The notes: generated from the letters alone by a model not told the origin. Shown: positions 5,673-12,081, counted from the stretch's first letter. The stretch is 23,381 bases of DNA from JANNPJ01 sp031400005 (GCA_031400005.1 JANNPJ010000502.1:1-23381), one strand, 5' to 3'. Numbers and translations: made by a program.

Positions 5673-5990
5673 ATGCAGATCCAACCATTTGTTCCCTTGA
5701 GCGTCCCACTGCCCGACATTGAAACTCCGCTCGACCCGGCCACCTACCCTTTGCCGGCGTCCTGGTGCTACGGGTGCTGGGTGAGCCTGGAATTCTGCGG
5801 CCCGAGCGGTCTGCACCGCTCGCTCGAGCCGCAGACGCTTACTCAGGCCGCCGCGCGGCTCGCCTTCCAGGTTACCGCCGAGTGGCCAAGCTTGGATCGG
5901 TGGGGACCCGGGCAGATCGCCCTGGCGCACGCCACTGCTGCCGAGCTGCGCGAGCTCGCGGTTGTCGCCGATCAGGCCGCCTGCCACTAG
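5673..5990 (+). CDS. Hypothetical protein (105 aa)
   Basis: This gene encodes 105 aa with an excellent GGAGG six bases before the ATG. The N-terminus is Pro-rich (FVPLSVPLPDIETPLDPATY). Next comes an aromatic/Cys segment with SWCYGCWVSLEFCG (three Cys). The C-terminal half is helical (LTQAAARLAFQVTAEW, then GQIALAHATAAELRELAVVA). There is no signal peptide or membrane span. It is not recognised. It is bracketed by a hairpin before it and a strong terminator at 6001 after it, so it is expressed alone or as the tail of the int transcript. The helical part and position would allow a small regulatory or accessory role, but nothing proves it. Confidence 0.7.
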   Translation: MQIQPFVPLSVPLPDIETPLDPATYPLPASWCYGCWVSLEFCGPSGLHRSLEPQTLTQAAARLAFQVTAEWPSLDRWGPGQIALAHATAAELRELAVVADQAACH

Positions 5991-6000
5991 CACGGGCGCA

Positions 6001-6034
6001 GAGTGCCCCCGCCGATCCGTCGGCGGGGGCACTC
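6001..6034 (+). terminator. Strong intrinsic terminator
   Basis: A perfect 15-bp stem (6001-6015 with 6020-6034, GAGTGCCCCCGCCGA/TCGGCGGGGGCACTC) has the tetraloop TCCG and is followed by TTGTGT. It starts 10 nt after the stop of the 105-aa gene. Confidence 0.85.
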
Positions 6035-6126
6035 TTGTGTACGGCCGGGTACGGCCCCGGGTTGCACCTCGGTCCGCTCCAGCCGGGACAGCCACGGCGA
6101 CCCGAGAGGGGTCAAGCCAGACCGCC

Positions 6127-6155
6127 GTGACCAGCGGCGTCAAGCCGCGTATAAT
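6127..6155 (+). promoter_or_regulatory. Putative sigma-70-type promoter for the small XRE regulator
   Basis: A consensus -10 TATAAT (6150-6155) stands out in GC-rich DNA. At 17-bp spacing there is a -35-like GTGACC (6127-6132). Transcription would start near 6162, giving a leader of about 90 nt before the gene at 6254. Two copies of GTCAAGCC flank the region (6113 and 6139) and could be operator half-sites. The remaining intergenic DNA 6035-6253 shows no gene. Confidence 0.5.
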
Positions 6156-6253
6156 GGCGTTCCACACGTCGAATCTAGCGCGAGCACGCTGTTCTCTGCG
6201 TCCCGTTCGGGGGGAGATGTGCGGTCGAGTTGGGAGATCCCTAGCGTTCGGGG

Positions 6254-6526
6254 GTGCCCCGCCTGAGTGTCGTCTTCCCGATCAACGTGAGGGCCGAGCG
6301 CACTCGCCGCGGCTGGGACCAGACGCAACTCGCCGAGCGAATCGGCTGGACCCAGAACATGGTCTCCAACCTCGAGAGCGGTCGGCGCAAACTCGGCCTC
6401 GACGACATCGCGCCCATCTGCACCGCGCTCGGGCTCACTCTCGCGGAGCTGGCGATCGATGCCGATGCCGACGAACTCGCGGCTATCGGCCTCGAGCGGA
6501 TCCGCCGGCGACCGCCGCCTAAGTAG
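6254..6526 (+). CDS. Small XRE-family HTH regulator
   Basis: From GTG 6254 the product is 90 aa. Residues about 10-70 are a complete Cro/C1-type HTH: VRAERTRRGWDQTQLAERIG, then WTQNMVSNLESGRRKLGLDD and IAPICTALGLTLAELAI. The C-terminus is short and basic (ERIRRRPPPK), so there is no separate dimerisation or sensor domain. The start is uncertain because no good ribosome-binding site precedes GTG 6254. A GTG 11 codons further in would still keep the HTH. It has its own promoter-like sequence and ends at a perfect 21-bp hairpin. It may be a second phage regulator (Cro-like or superinfection control), or autonomous cargo. Confidence 0.85.
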   Translation: MPRLSVVFPINVRAERTRRGWDQTQLAERIGWTQNMVSNLESGRRKLGLDDIAPICTALGLTLAELAIDADADELAAIGLERIRRRPPPK

Positions 6527-6560
6527 CCAGCAGGCAAACTCTCCATACGACCCCCCTCTG

Positions 6561-6607
6561 GATGCGAGAGACCCCAGCCACCCCGTGTGGCTGGGGTCTC
6601 TCGCATC
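6561..6607. terminator. Perfect bidirectional terminator (21-bp stem)
   Basis: Positions 6561-6581 and 6587-6607 are perfect inverted copies with a 5-nt loop (CCCGT). The hairpin separates the convergent plus-strand XRE gene (ends 6526) and the minus-strand Cys-rich gene (ends 6621), so it can serve both. Confidence 0.9.
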
Positions 6608-6620
6608 TCCCGGATTCTGC

Positions 6621-7301
6621 TCACCGGGAGGGACGCCGCGGCGACCGTGGCGGGGGCCTGGCCGGGCCGTCGCGGGAGGCAGCAGGGGCACCACAGGGCG
6701 TGCAGTGGGCGCAGGCGCACAGGATGCCCGCGCAGCGGGCATGGTCGCCTCGCCCGCACGCCTGGCAGTGGCCAGGCGCCACCGCCGCCACGGTGGCCGG
6801 GTCGAGGCAGCCTGATTGGCCCAGCGGGCACTGGCATTGCGGGAAAACCGTGGGGTCGATGAGGCTGCACCCCCACAGACCGTGATCCCGGACCAGATGC
6901 CTGCAGCAGGGGCAGACGACGGCACGAGTCACCACGCGGCCCCATGGGCTTGGCCGGCACGAAGGCACCGGCGGGGAGTCTGGTTGACGTGCATCATTTT
7001 TCGTCACCTCCAGCTGAAGATCCTCCACCGTGCGGAATTTCGGCCAGCTATTGGATTCGGGATAGATGAGGTGGCGATTCACTTGCGGCGAATATTCGTA
7101 CACCGCAGGATCATCCGCCCTGATGTACTCGGCCCAACCTCCGTGTGGCACCCGCTCCAAGGCTCTGGCCATGGCCTCCTGATCCTGGTGGAATGCGGTG
7201 AAGACGAGCAGCTCGCCGGCGTCAATGGCGACGAACAGCCAGGGGTCGGCTGTCCGCGCGGTCCGCCCGTCGGCCGGGCCACCGACCAGGCGCACCCTCA
7301 T
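6621..7301 (-). CDS. Cys-rich probable zinc-binding protein (226 aa)
   Basis: This gene encodes 226 aa. The ATG (7299-7301) overlaps the stop of a 27-aa ORF (ATGA). Residues 1-100 look like a folded alpha/beta domain that starts MRVRLVGGPADGR, a beginning seen in many small actinobacterial and actinophage hypothetical proteins. Residues 115-203 are extraordinarily Cys-rich: C130, C132, C133, C145, C156, C158, C165, C179, C182, C190, C195, C197, C200, C203 and intervening His. This resembles two or more zinc-binding fingers. The last 23 residues are Pro/Arg-rich. There is no signal peptide or membrane span. It is probably a metal-binding adaptor or nucleic-acid-binding protein. The family is not identified. 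Confidence 0.7.
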   Translation of the reverse strand: MRVRLVGGPADGRTARTADPWLFVAIDAGELLVFTAFHQDQEAMARALERVPHGGWAEYIRADDPAVYEYSPQVNRHLIYPESNSWPKFRTVEDLQLEVTKNDARQPDSPPVPSCRPSPWGRVVTRAVVCPCCRHLVRDHGLWGCSLIDPTVFPQCQCPLGQSGCLDPATVAAVAPGHCQACGRGDHARCAGILCACAHCTPCGAPAASRDGPARPPPRSPRRPSR

Positions 7302-7381
7302 CCGTGCCGTCGCAGCCGCAGGACTGCCCGGGGGGCGGTGCCGATCGACTGGGTGCCGACGTCGGGCACGGTGGACGTCAT
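7298..7381 (-). CDS. Tiny ORF (27 aa) coupled on both sides
   Basis: ATG at 7379-7381 overlaps the stop of the 116-aa gene (ATGA), and the stop overlaps the start of the 226-aa gene (ATGA, 7298-7301). It fills the whole gap between the two genes. The product begins MTSTVPDVGT and ends basic (RAVLRLRRHG). It is either a genuine microprotein or a translational bridge that keeps ribosomes coupled. There is no homology evidence. Confidence 0.45.
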   Translation of the reverse strand: MTSTVPDVGTQSIGTAPRAVLRLRRHG

Positions 7382-7728
7382 GTCAGGATCGCCTGGCGCA
7401 GGAGGTCAACCTCGGGCCGGAGCATGACGAAGGATTCGGCCGCGTGCGGTCCGACGGCCACCACGAGGAGATCGCCGTGCATGGACCAGACCGTCTCGGT
7501 TCCGTGGTCCTCGGTCGGCGAGCAGTCGCACTGAAACGGTGTTCGTGGGTAGGCCAGCCAATCAGCGAACGCCGTTCGCTCGAGGACGCCGAGCTGCTGA
7601 CGTGCACGGCTGACGGCGATGTCGTTCAGGCCGACGGTGACCGACAGGGTGCCTGCGTCCCAGTTGCGGCTGTTGCGGATGTGCAGGTCGAGGACACCCG
7701 TCCAGTGACCCGGCGTCGGCTCACTCAT
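7378..7728 (-). CDS. Hypothetical protein (116 aa)
   Basis: This gene encodes 116 aa with the ATG at 7726-7728 and a weak AGGT upstream. It is a compact soluble protein, probably alpha/beta. A beta-like N-terminus (GVLDLHIRNSRNWDAGTLSV) is followed by a helix (SRARQQLGVLERTAFADWLA), a C-D-C pair (QCDCSPTEDH) and a hydrophobic strand (GDLLVVAVGP). It is the first gene of a three-gene minus-strand unit that ends at the 6561-6607 terminator. The unit lies divergent from the Scr1-like regulator at 7967, so the 7729-7966 interval may control both. No family is recognised. Confidence 0.65.
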   Translation of the reverse strand: MSEPTPGHWTGVLDLHIRNSRNWDAGTLSVTVGLNDIAVSRARQQLGVLERTAFADWLAYPRTPFQCDCSPTEDHGTETVWSMHGDLLVVAVGPHAAESFVMLRPEVDLLRQAILT

Positions 7729-7794
7729 CGGTGACCTGCATGGTGATCAGCATCTGACGTCCCCACGTCCCCGGCAGTCCCTCATTGGAGGGCA

Positions 7795-7826
7795 GGGTCG
7801 GCACTCGAAGGCCAGAGCGCCGACCC
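7795..7826. promoter_or_regulatory. Inverted repeat in the divergent intergenic region
   Basis: GGGTCGGCACTC (7795-7806) pairs with GAGCGCCGACCC (7815-7826) apart from one A.C mismatch, with an 8-nt loop. It lies about 70 bp upstream of the minus-strand 116-aa gene, in what would be its leader or promoter. It could be an operator, an attenuator, or a terminator for minus-strand readthrough. Confidence 0.4.
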
Positions 7827-7867
7827 CACCTGTCAGTAACTGTGATGTGACGTACTGCTCACTTCAA

Positions 7868-7947
7868 CGTCTCATTTTGAGCCGCGCGTCGTGAGACCAC
7901 TCATGTGAGACGCGACCTTGTGAGAAGCCCCTGTGACGACAAGTCAC
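7868..7947 (+). promoter_or_regulatory. Operator-like repeat cluster upstream of the Scr1-like regulator
   Basis: GTGAGA occurs three times in direct orientation at 7891, 7905 and 7920 (spacing 14 and 15 bp). The first two copies extend to GTGAGAC. An inverted CGTCTCA lies at 7868-7874, and a GTGAC-N5-GTCAC palindrome follows near 7933-7947. The cluster sits immediately before the regulator start at 7967, so autoregulation is likely. Confidence 0.45.
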
Positions 7948-7966
7948 GAGATGCGACACTCAGCAC

Positions 7967-8788
7967 ATGACTACGGGGTCAACCACAGTCCGCCGGTCAC
8001 TCGGCCGGCGACTAAAGCAACTGCGAGAGCAGGCCGGCAAGACATCCGCCGATGTCGTCGACTCGACGATCGCAAGCAAGGCGAAACTGGCCAGAATCGA
8101 GGCCGGCCAGCAATCGGTCAAGGTGGCCGATGTCCGAGCCCTGTGCTGGCTCTACGAGGTCGACCAGGACCTGACAGACCAGCTCGCCGATCTGTCCCTG
8201 CAGACCGCTATGAAGGGATGGTGGGAAGCACACGGTGACGCGATCCCCACTTGGTTCACGACCTACGTCGAACGAGAGTCAGCGGCCCTGGAGGCCCTGA
8301 CTTACCAATCCGATCTCATCCCCGGACTGCTGCAGACGCCCGACTACCACCGCAGCATTTTCGAAGCGGCCAGACTCCAGCCGCCCGACTCCGCAGAACG
8401 CCAGGTTCAATTGCGCGTAGACCGGCAGCACGCTGCCTTCGATCGGCCGGCGCCACTCGCTCTTGCCGCCGTGCTCAGCGAAGGCGTCCTCGCCCGGGAG
8501 GTCGGCGGGGCGGAGATCATGGCCGAGCAACGGAAGCACTTGCTCGAGCTGGCCCGGCGGGCGAATGTCGCCGTCTACATCCTGCCCTTCACCGCCGGCG
8601 CACACCCGGCGATGAAGGGCGCTTTCACTGTCCTGGGCTTCGACAGCCCGGACGACCCCGACCTCGTCTATCTAGAGACGAGCGCCGGGGGTCGGTACAT
8701 CGAGGAGCCCACAATGCTCCTGCAGTACCGCGAGGACTTCACGAGAGTCCGCGACCAATCCGTACCCATCGAGGAGTACCTGAAATGA
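7967..8788 (+). CDS. Scr1-family HTH regulator with DUF5753 domain
   Basis: This gene encodes 273 aa. Residues about 8-70 are an XRE HTH (RRSLGRRLKQLREQAGKTSA, then SKAKLARIEAGQQSVKVADV). Residues about 85-270 match the DUF5753 domain: WWEAHGDAIPTWFTTYVERE, E-x2-AL-x2-Y-x4-IPGLLQT-x-DY near 112-125, and the C-terminal EEPTMLLQYREDFTRVRDQS. This architecture is very common in streptomycete-type actinobacteria and is nearly always followed by a DUF397 gene, as here (ATGA overlap at 8785-8788). The pair is described as an antitoxin-like regulator with a small partner, and well-known members affect development. No Shine-Dalgarno is visible at ATG 7967. Here it is carried by a phage. Confidence 0.92.
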   Translation: MTTGSTTVRRSLGRRLKQLREQAGKTSADVVDSTIASKAKLARIEAGQQSVKVADVRALCWLYEVDQDLTDQLADLSLQTAMKGWWEAHGDAIPTWFTTYVERESAALEALTYQSDLIPGLLQTPDYHRSIFEAARLQPPDSAERQVQLRVDRQHAAFDRPAPLALAAVLSEGVLAREVGGAEIMAEQRKHLLELARRANVAVYILPFTAGAHPAMKGAFTVLGFDSPDDPDLVYLETSAGGRYIEEPTMLLQYREDFTRVRDQSVPIEEYLK

Positions 8789-8991
8789 GCACCAACGACC
8801 CAACTCAGTGGATTAAGGCTAGCGCTTCCGGCGCTAACGGTGACTGCGTCGAGATGCGCCGGGACGGCAACGCTGTCCAGGTCCGAGACACCAAGCAGCG
8901 CGGCGCTGGCCCGACCCTCGGCTTCACCAGGGCCGAGTTCGCGGCCTGGCTGGACGGCGCGAAGAAGGGCGAGTTCGACCACCTGATCTAG
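8785..8991 (+). CDS. DUF397 family protein, partner of the Scr1-like regulator
   Basis: This gene encodes 68 aa, from the ATG at 8785 that overlaps the regulator stop. It shows the DUF397 signature: WIKASAS near the start, GDCVEMRRDGNAVQVRDTK in the middle and LGFTRAEFAAWLDGAKKGEF at the end. DUF397 proteins are small partners of XRE/DUF5753 regulators. They have been proposed as toxin-like or regulator-modulating components; their biochemical role is not settled. Translation is probably coupled to the regulator. A perfect terminator follows at 9015. Confidence 0.92.
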   Translation: MSTNDPTQWIKASASGANGDCVEMRRDGNAVQVRDTKQRGAGPTLGFTRAEFAAWLDGAKKGEFDHLI

Positions 8992-9014
8992 CTGATCTAG
9001 CTCCGCCACGGTAA

Positions 9015-9044
9015 GGCGCGGCCCCCGAAGTCGGGGGCCGCGCC
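9015..9044 (+). terminator. Terminator after the DUF397 gene
   Basis: A perfect inverted repeat, GGCGCGGCCCCCGA (9015-9028) with TCGGGGGCCGCGCC (9031-9044), forms a hairpin of at least 12 bp. It begins 24 nt after the DUF397 stop. Confidence 0.85.
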
Positions 9045-9128
9045 GCCTGCGTTTGCGGACCGCCTGGCGCAGCAAGGTCGAGTGAATGTCTGATTCGCCG
9101 GACACGCGGCGCGAGACGGTGGAGTATC

Positions 9129-9147
9129 TGCACTACCCCGCAGTGCA
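9129..9147 (+). promoter_or_regulatory. Short inverted repeat upstream of the lipoprotein gene
   Basis: TGCACT (9129-9134) and AGTGCA (9142-9147) are perfect inverted copies around ACCCCGC. They lie 12 bp before the chosen start codon, so this is either an operator or a leader hairpin next to the ribosome-binding site. Confidence 0.3.
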
Positions 9148-9159
9148 ATGGAGACCACT

Positions 9160-9660
9160 ATGACCAACTCGCGCCGCTCGATCGCGGCCCTGGCCCTGCT
9201 CATTGCAGCTGCCTCGCTGGCTGGCTGCAGCTCCGCCCAGGAGGCCACTCGGCCGCTCGCCGCTGCGGCAACGTCGACATCCAGCTCGGCGCCCACGAAA
9301 GCCCAGGCCGCGAAGATCTACCTATCCGCTGTCGGCCCGGCCAACAAGGCCACGTCCAAACTCAACGACGCGCTCGAGGCGGGCAATCTCAAGCGGATCC
9401 ACGCGACGGCCAAGACCTGCGCGACGGCGAATCGGCAGTTCCTGGCCGTGCTAACCGGCACCCAATGGCCGGCGGGCACGCAGAAGCACGCGGACAAGCT
9501 CGCCGAGGACGCCGCGGTAGACCAGAGCGTGTACACCGCACTCACCACGGCCAAGACGATGAGTGAAGTCGATGATGCGAGAGCGGCCCTTTCTAGCGGC
9601 AACTCACAGGCTCAGCTGATGAGGGTCAAGCTCGGCCTCGAGGCCGTTCCCGCAGCCTGA
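9160..9660 (+). CDS. Small secreted lipoprotein
   Basis: From ATG 9160 the product is 166 aa. GGAGA five bases upstream favours this start over ATG 9148. A lipoprotein signal peptide is clear: SRR, then a hydrophobic segment and the lipobox LAGC at residues 20-23, with Cys23 the likely lipidated residue. A Ser/Thr/Ala linker follows, then a helical domain of about 120 residues (KAQAAKIYLSAVGPANKATS, AVDQSVYTALTTAKTMSEVD) with two further cysteines. It would be anchored on the outer face of the membrane. Prophage lipoproteins between the lysis genes and int often act in superinfection exclusion, which is only a hypothesis here. No enzyme motif is seen. Confidence 0.85.
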   Translation: MTNSRRSIAALALLIAAASLAGCSSAQEATRPLAAAATSTSSSAPTKAQAAKIYLSAVGPANKATSKLNDALEAGNLKRIHATAKTCATANRQFLAVLTGTQWPAGTQKHADKLAEDAAVDQSVYTALTTAKTMSEVDDARAALSSGNSQAQLMRVKLGLEAVPAA

Positions 9661-9851
9661 TCAGCTGAGCCCCTCCATAAACGACCTAGAGCCCGACCCC
9701 TGAAAAGGGGTCGGGCTCTAGGTCTTCCGGAGCGGTGCTGAGTCGCCGATGCTACCGGCAGGCGACGACGGTCCCCCAGGTTGATCAGAGCATCGAGGGT
9801 CAGGGCGACCGGCAGCCCAGGCACCAGGCCCCGGCCTCGGCTGGGCTTCAT
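9612..9851 (-). CDS. Doubtful ORF coupled to the holin stop (80 codons)
   Basis: ATG 9849-9851 overlaps the holin stop as TGATG, the junction style used across this operon. The first 38 codons give a plausible mixed sequence (RGRGLVPGLPVALTLDALIN). The frame then reads straight through the 9683-9724 terminator and into the lipoprotein gene on the other strand. It is either spurious or a gene whose 3' part was replaced when the terminator arrived. Otherwise 9725-9850 holds nothing that I recognise. Confidence 0.2.
   Translation of the reverse strand: MKPSRGRGLVPGLPVALTLDALINLGDRRRLPVASATQHRSGRPRARPLFRGRALGRLWRGSADQAAGTASRPSLTLIS
9683..9724. terminator. Perfect bidirectional terminator at the end of the late operon
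   Basis: An 18-bp perfect stem (9683-9700 with 9707-9724, GACCTAGAGCCCGACCCC and its complement) has a TGAAAA loop. It lies between the plus-strand lipoprotein gene (ends 9660) and the minus-strand lysis/late operon (holin stop at 9851). Confidence 0.92.
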
Positions 9852-10093
9852 CACCTCAAGGGCCCTCGGGCCTCCGCTCGGCGCGCTGCAGTTGCGCCTA
9901 CACCGTAGGAGGTGACCAGCGGGGTGACCACAGCCAGGACGGCGGCGAGCAGGCCGGCTAGGAGCGCACCGGATCCGGGTAGATCTCCCAGCCAGGAGAC
10001 ACCGTCGGTGCCGAGCCAGGCGAGCAGCACGCTGGCCATGGCGAGGACGAGGTGACGGACCGGGGCTGGCAGGGTGGCGATGGATTCGAGCAT
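9851..10093 (-). CDS. Holin, two membrane spans
   Basis: This gene encodes 80 aa with a strong GGAGGT before the ATG. The protein has two hydrophobic spans at about residues 12-33 (VRHLVLAMASVLLAWLGTDG) and 42-66 (GALLAGLLAAVLAVVTPLVT), a short polar turn (GDLPGS) and a basic tail (RRAEARGPLR). This is the usual build of a small class II holin, which permeabilises the membrane and lets the endolysin reach the wall. It is the last secure gene of the late operon, two genes after the amidase, which supports the call. Family assignment rests on topology and position only. Confidence 0.8.
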   Translation of the reverse strand: MLESIATLPAPVRHLVLAMASVLLAWLGTDGVSWLGDLPGSGALLAGLLAAVLAVVTPLVTSYGVGATAARRAEARGPLR

Positions 10094-10109
10094 GGTGACC
10101 TCCGTGTCG

Positions 10110-10161
10110 CCGCGGTGATGACCGCGGGTTGGTGGGTTTGGGTGTGGGCGGGGTCGCCCAC
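10110..10161 (-). other. Two tandem hairpins in the holin leader
   Basis: CCGCGGT-GATG-ACCGCGG (10110-10127) and GTGGGCG-GGGT-CGCCCAC (10144-10161) each form a perfect 7-bp stem with a 4-nt loop. Both fall in the 87-nt gap between the XhlA-like gene and the holin start. They may attenuate, stabilise or process the mRNA to set holin level and lysis timing. Confidence 0.4.
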
Positions 10162-10180
10162 GTGTCGTGTAGGCCTCCGG

Positions 10181-10390
10181 TCAGGCGCCGATGATCCTCG
10201 CAACGATGGCCGCGGCTCCGGCTCCGGCAGCGGCGCCGGCGCCGGCGGAGCGCCACATCGCCATCTCGAGGCGTCGGATCCGGGTCTCGTGGTCGGCGCC
10301 CTGGGCGAGTGCGCCGTCGAGCTTGCCCTCCATGCGCGCCACCGACAGGGCGATCTGGTGCAGCTCCGAACCGGGTGTTGTGCCGGTCAC
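10181..10390 (-). CDS. XhlA-like lysis protein (coiled coil plus one membrane span)
   Basis: This gene encodes 69 aa. It starts at GTG 10388-10390, which overlaps the amidase stop (GTGA). Residues 8-45 form an amphipathic helix or coiled coil (SELHQIALSVARMEGKLDGA, HETRIRRLEMAMWRS). A Gly/Ala/Ile-rich segment at 49-69 (GAGAAAGAGAAAIVARIIGA) is a candidate membrane span. The R-x2-RLE-x3-W arrangement before the span is like hemolysin XhlA proteins, which cooperate with a holin and amidase in lysis. The Gly/Ala-rich span is only moderately hydrophobic, so membrane insertion is not certain. Confidence 0.7.
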   Translation of the reverse strand: MTGTTPGSELHQIALSVARMEGKLDGALAQGADHETRIRRLEMAMWRSAGAGAAAGAGAAAIVARIIGA

Positions 10391-11274
10391 GGGCCAGTGG
10401 GCTTGGTCATCAGCGCCAGCAGGTGGTCGACCTTGGTTTCTAGGCGGGCCTGGGCGTCGCGGTCGTTGTCCTGGTCGCCCTCGATGTTCCCGAGGAACCA
10501 CGCCACCGAGGCCTTGCTGGTCGGTGCTTTCGGGTCGGCAGCGACGGCGGCCGTGGTGGCCTTGTTCGTGATCAGCGGCTCGTTGGTGAGCACGTCGATC
10601 AGCTGGGCCCGGACATCGGCCCGGATGGCGGGCCGGAGCCCGGCCACGATGTCGGCGACGGTGAGCATGTCATCCTCCGGTGCTGTTGTGGTGGGCGGTT
10701 TCACGCCGGACCATGTCTTGATCTCCGCCTGACCTGCTGCTGCGGTGTACCGGAACCGGTCGATCTTTCGGCGGGGCGCCCATGTGCTGTGCTCGATCGA
10801 GCGGCCGACCGGTATGGCGTGGTACTCGATCAGCGCGGCGTTGGCGCGGCCCATGAATTCCCGCATCGCGGCTGGCCACGGGCTGACGCCGTCGTGTTCC
10901 CACTCGGTGCCCCAGCAGCTCGGGCGCGCTGAGTCCGTCGGGATGGTGAAGCCCGACACGGTCAGCGGGCCGCCCGCGCCGGGGTGGTTGGCGAGCCCCA
11001 TGCAGATGGTGCGGTAGACGAGATCTCTTCCGCCGTAACCGTTGCAGAGGGGCCCCACCAGATCTGAGCGGCCACGTTTGACGAGCGCCAGCGACGGCGT
11101 GTTGCCCGTCGTGCTCCCGGCCGTGTGGTGGTTCATCAGTACGTGCTTGCGGGTGTACCAGTCATCACCGGACCACGGGCGACCGACCTGCAGCTCAATC
11201 GAGCACTTCACCCCATGCCGGGTCATCACCGCCTTGAGTTTCTGCGCCTCGGAAAGCGCCGTCTCGCGGCTCAT
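10387..11274 (-). CDS. Endolysin: N-acetylmuramoyl-L-alanine amidase
   Basis: This gene encodes 295 aa. The ATG (11272-11274) overlaps the stop of the small acidic gene (ATGA); the longer frame is a shadow. The enzyme cleaves the amide between muramic acid and the stem peptide at lysis. The amidase_2/PGRP-type domain spans about 40-180. It shows H49-H50-T-A-G (zinc ligand), the W-G-T-E-W-E-H-D-G segment around 122-129, H162 (second zinc ligand) and the K170-I-D172 motif in STWAPRRKID. Residues 203-240 are a helical segment (DMLTVADIVAGLRPAIRADV), followed by a charged C-terminal helix. No classical LysM or SH3 wall-binding repeat is seen, so the C-terminal part may bind the wall or mediate oligomerisation. 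Confidence 0.9.
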   Translation of the reverse strand: MSRETALSEAQKLKAVMTRHGVKCSIELQVGRPWSGDDWYTRKHVLMNHHTAGSTTGNTPSLALVKRGRSDLVGPLCNGYGGRDLVYRTICMGLANHPGAGGPLTVSGFTIPTDSARPSCWGTEWEHDGVSPWPAAMREFMGRANAALIEYHAIPVGRSIEHSTWAPRRKIDRFRYTAAAGQAEIKTWSGVKPPTTTAPEDDMLTVADIVAGLRPAIRADVRAQLIDVLTNEPLITNKATTAAVAADPKAPTSKASVAWFLGNIEGDQDNDRDAQARLETKVDHLLALMTKPTGP

Positions 11275-11447
11275 TCGACGCCCCCGTTGTCGTCGTCGTT
11301 GTCCGGGTCGATCGTCTCGCCGAGGGCGTTGCCCTCGGCGACGAGCTCGACCCCGAGCTGGGCGCCGTCCCAATCGCGGAAGACACCGCCTTTGGGTGGT
11401 TCGTCGACAGGTCCGACCAAGGGGCGGTCGTTGGCGTGATCGCTCAC
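11271..11447 (-). CDS. Small acidic protein ahead of the endolysin
   Basis: From GTG 11445-11447 the product is 58 aa, with GGAGAG 4 nt upstream. An earlier GTG at 11459 lacks a proper site. The stop overlaps the amidase start (ATGA). The product is polar and acidic, with PPKGGVFRDWDGAQLGVEL in the middle and a run of Asp/Asn at the end (DPDNDDDNGG). It has no signal peptide or membrane span. Similar short proteins sit between tail and lysis genes in actinophages, but the role is unknown. It may mainly couple amidase translation to the operon. Confidence 0.6.
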   Translation of the reverse strand: MSDHANDRPLVGPVDEPPKGGVFRDWDGAQLGVELVAEGNALGETIDPDNDDDNGGVE

Positions 11448-11502
11448 AGATCTCTCCACTTCCTAGGCAATGTTGGTGAGCACGAGGCCATCTCGGTCGG
11501 CA

Positions 11503-12039
11503 TCATGAGACGGCGACCCATCGGGACATGCACCGGGTCCCCAGGGCTGCCGTGGACAGCAGCCGGTTTGCGCCCGACGTCTGCGTGATGAATGCCTCGG
11601 TGTAATCGCCGGCGGCGAAGAACCGCAGATACTGGAAATACGCGTGCGGCGGGCCGCCGCCGAACGGCTGCGTCCGGATGAACGTGCCACCCGCAGGAGC
11701 ACCGGCGGCGTTCATCCTGATCATCAGATCAAGCTGTGAGTAGGCAACAGCGCCGAGGGTAATATGCCAGGACTCGTCATACAGTCCCGCAGTCGTGTGC
11801 ACGATCCTCGAACTGTTGGTGGCAGTGTCATGCATATTGTCGGTGTCGAACACCTCGCTGGAAAACGGGACCAGCGTTGTCACCCCGTTGACCATGCTCG
11901 CCCCTGATGTGTCGTAGGCGTGCACGCGCGGGTAGCCGCTGAGCAGCCAATCGAGGGGCGTTTTCAGCCCGAGGTCAAGGGCTGCGGCGCTCAGCTTGGT
12001 CCCAGCGACGGCGTCATATGGGGTCGGGACGGTAGCCAC
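11503..12039 (-). CDS. Minor tail protein with C1q-like jelly-roll
   Basis: This gene encodes 178 aa. GTG at 12037-12039 is preferred because GGAGAG lies 5 nt upstream; the alternative TTG is one codon earlier. Residues about 1-35 look like a short tail-attachment segment (YDAVAGTKLSAAALDLGLKT). Residues about 60-170 resemble a C1q/TNF-type jelly-roll used at the tips of phage fibres: GLYDESWHITLGAVAYSQLD, TFIRTQPF, YLRFFAAGDYTEAFITQTSG. It follows the large minor tail protein and precedes lysis, the usual place for a receptor-binding protein. It probably trimerises, as such domains do. The C-terminus (RCMSRWVAVS) is short. Confidence 0.7.
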   Translation of the reverse strand: MATVPTPYDAVAGTKLSAAALDLGLKTPLDWLLSGYPRVHAYDTSGASMVNGVTTLVPFSSEVFDTDNMHDTATNSSRIVHTTAGLYDESWHITLGAVAYSQLDLMIRMNAAGAPAGGTFIRTQPFGGGPPHAYFQYLRFFAAGDYTEAFITQTSGANRLLSTAALGTRCMSRWVAVS

Positions 12040-12081
12040 CAATGCTCTCCAATGATCTCGAAATAGTCTCTGCCACAGCGG

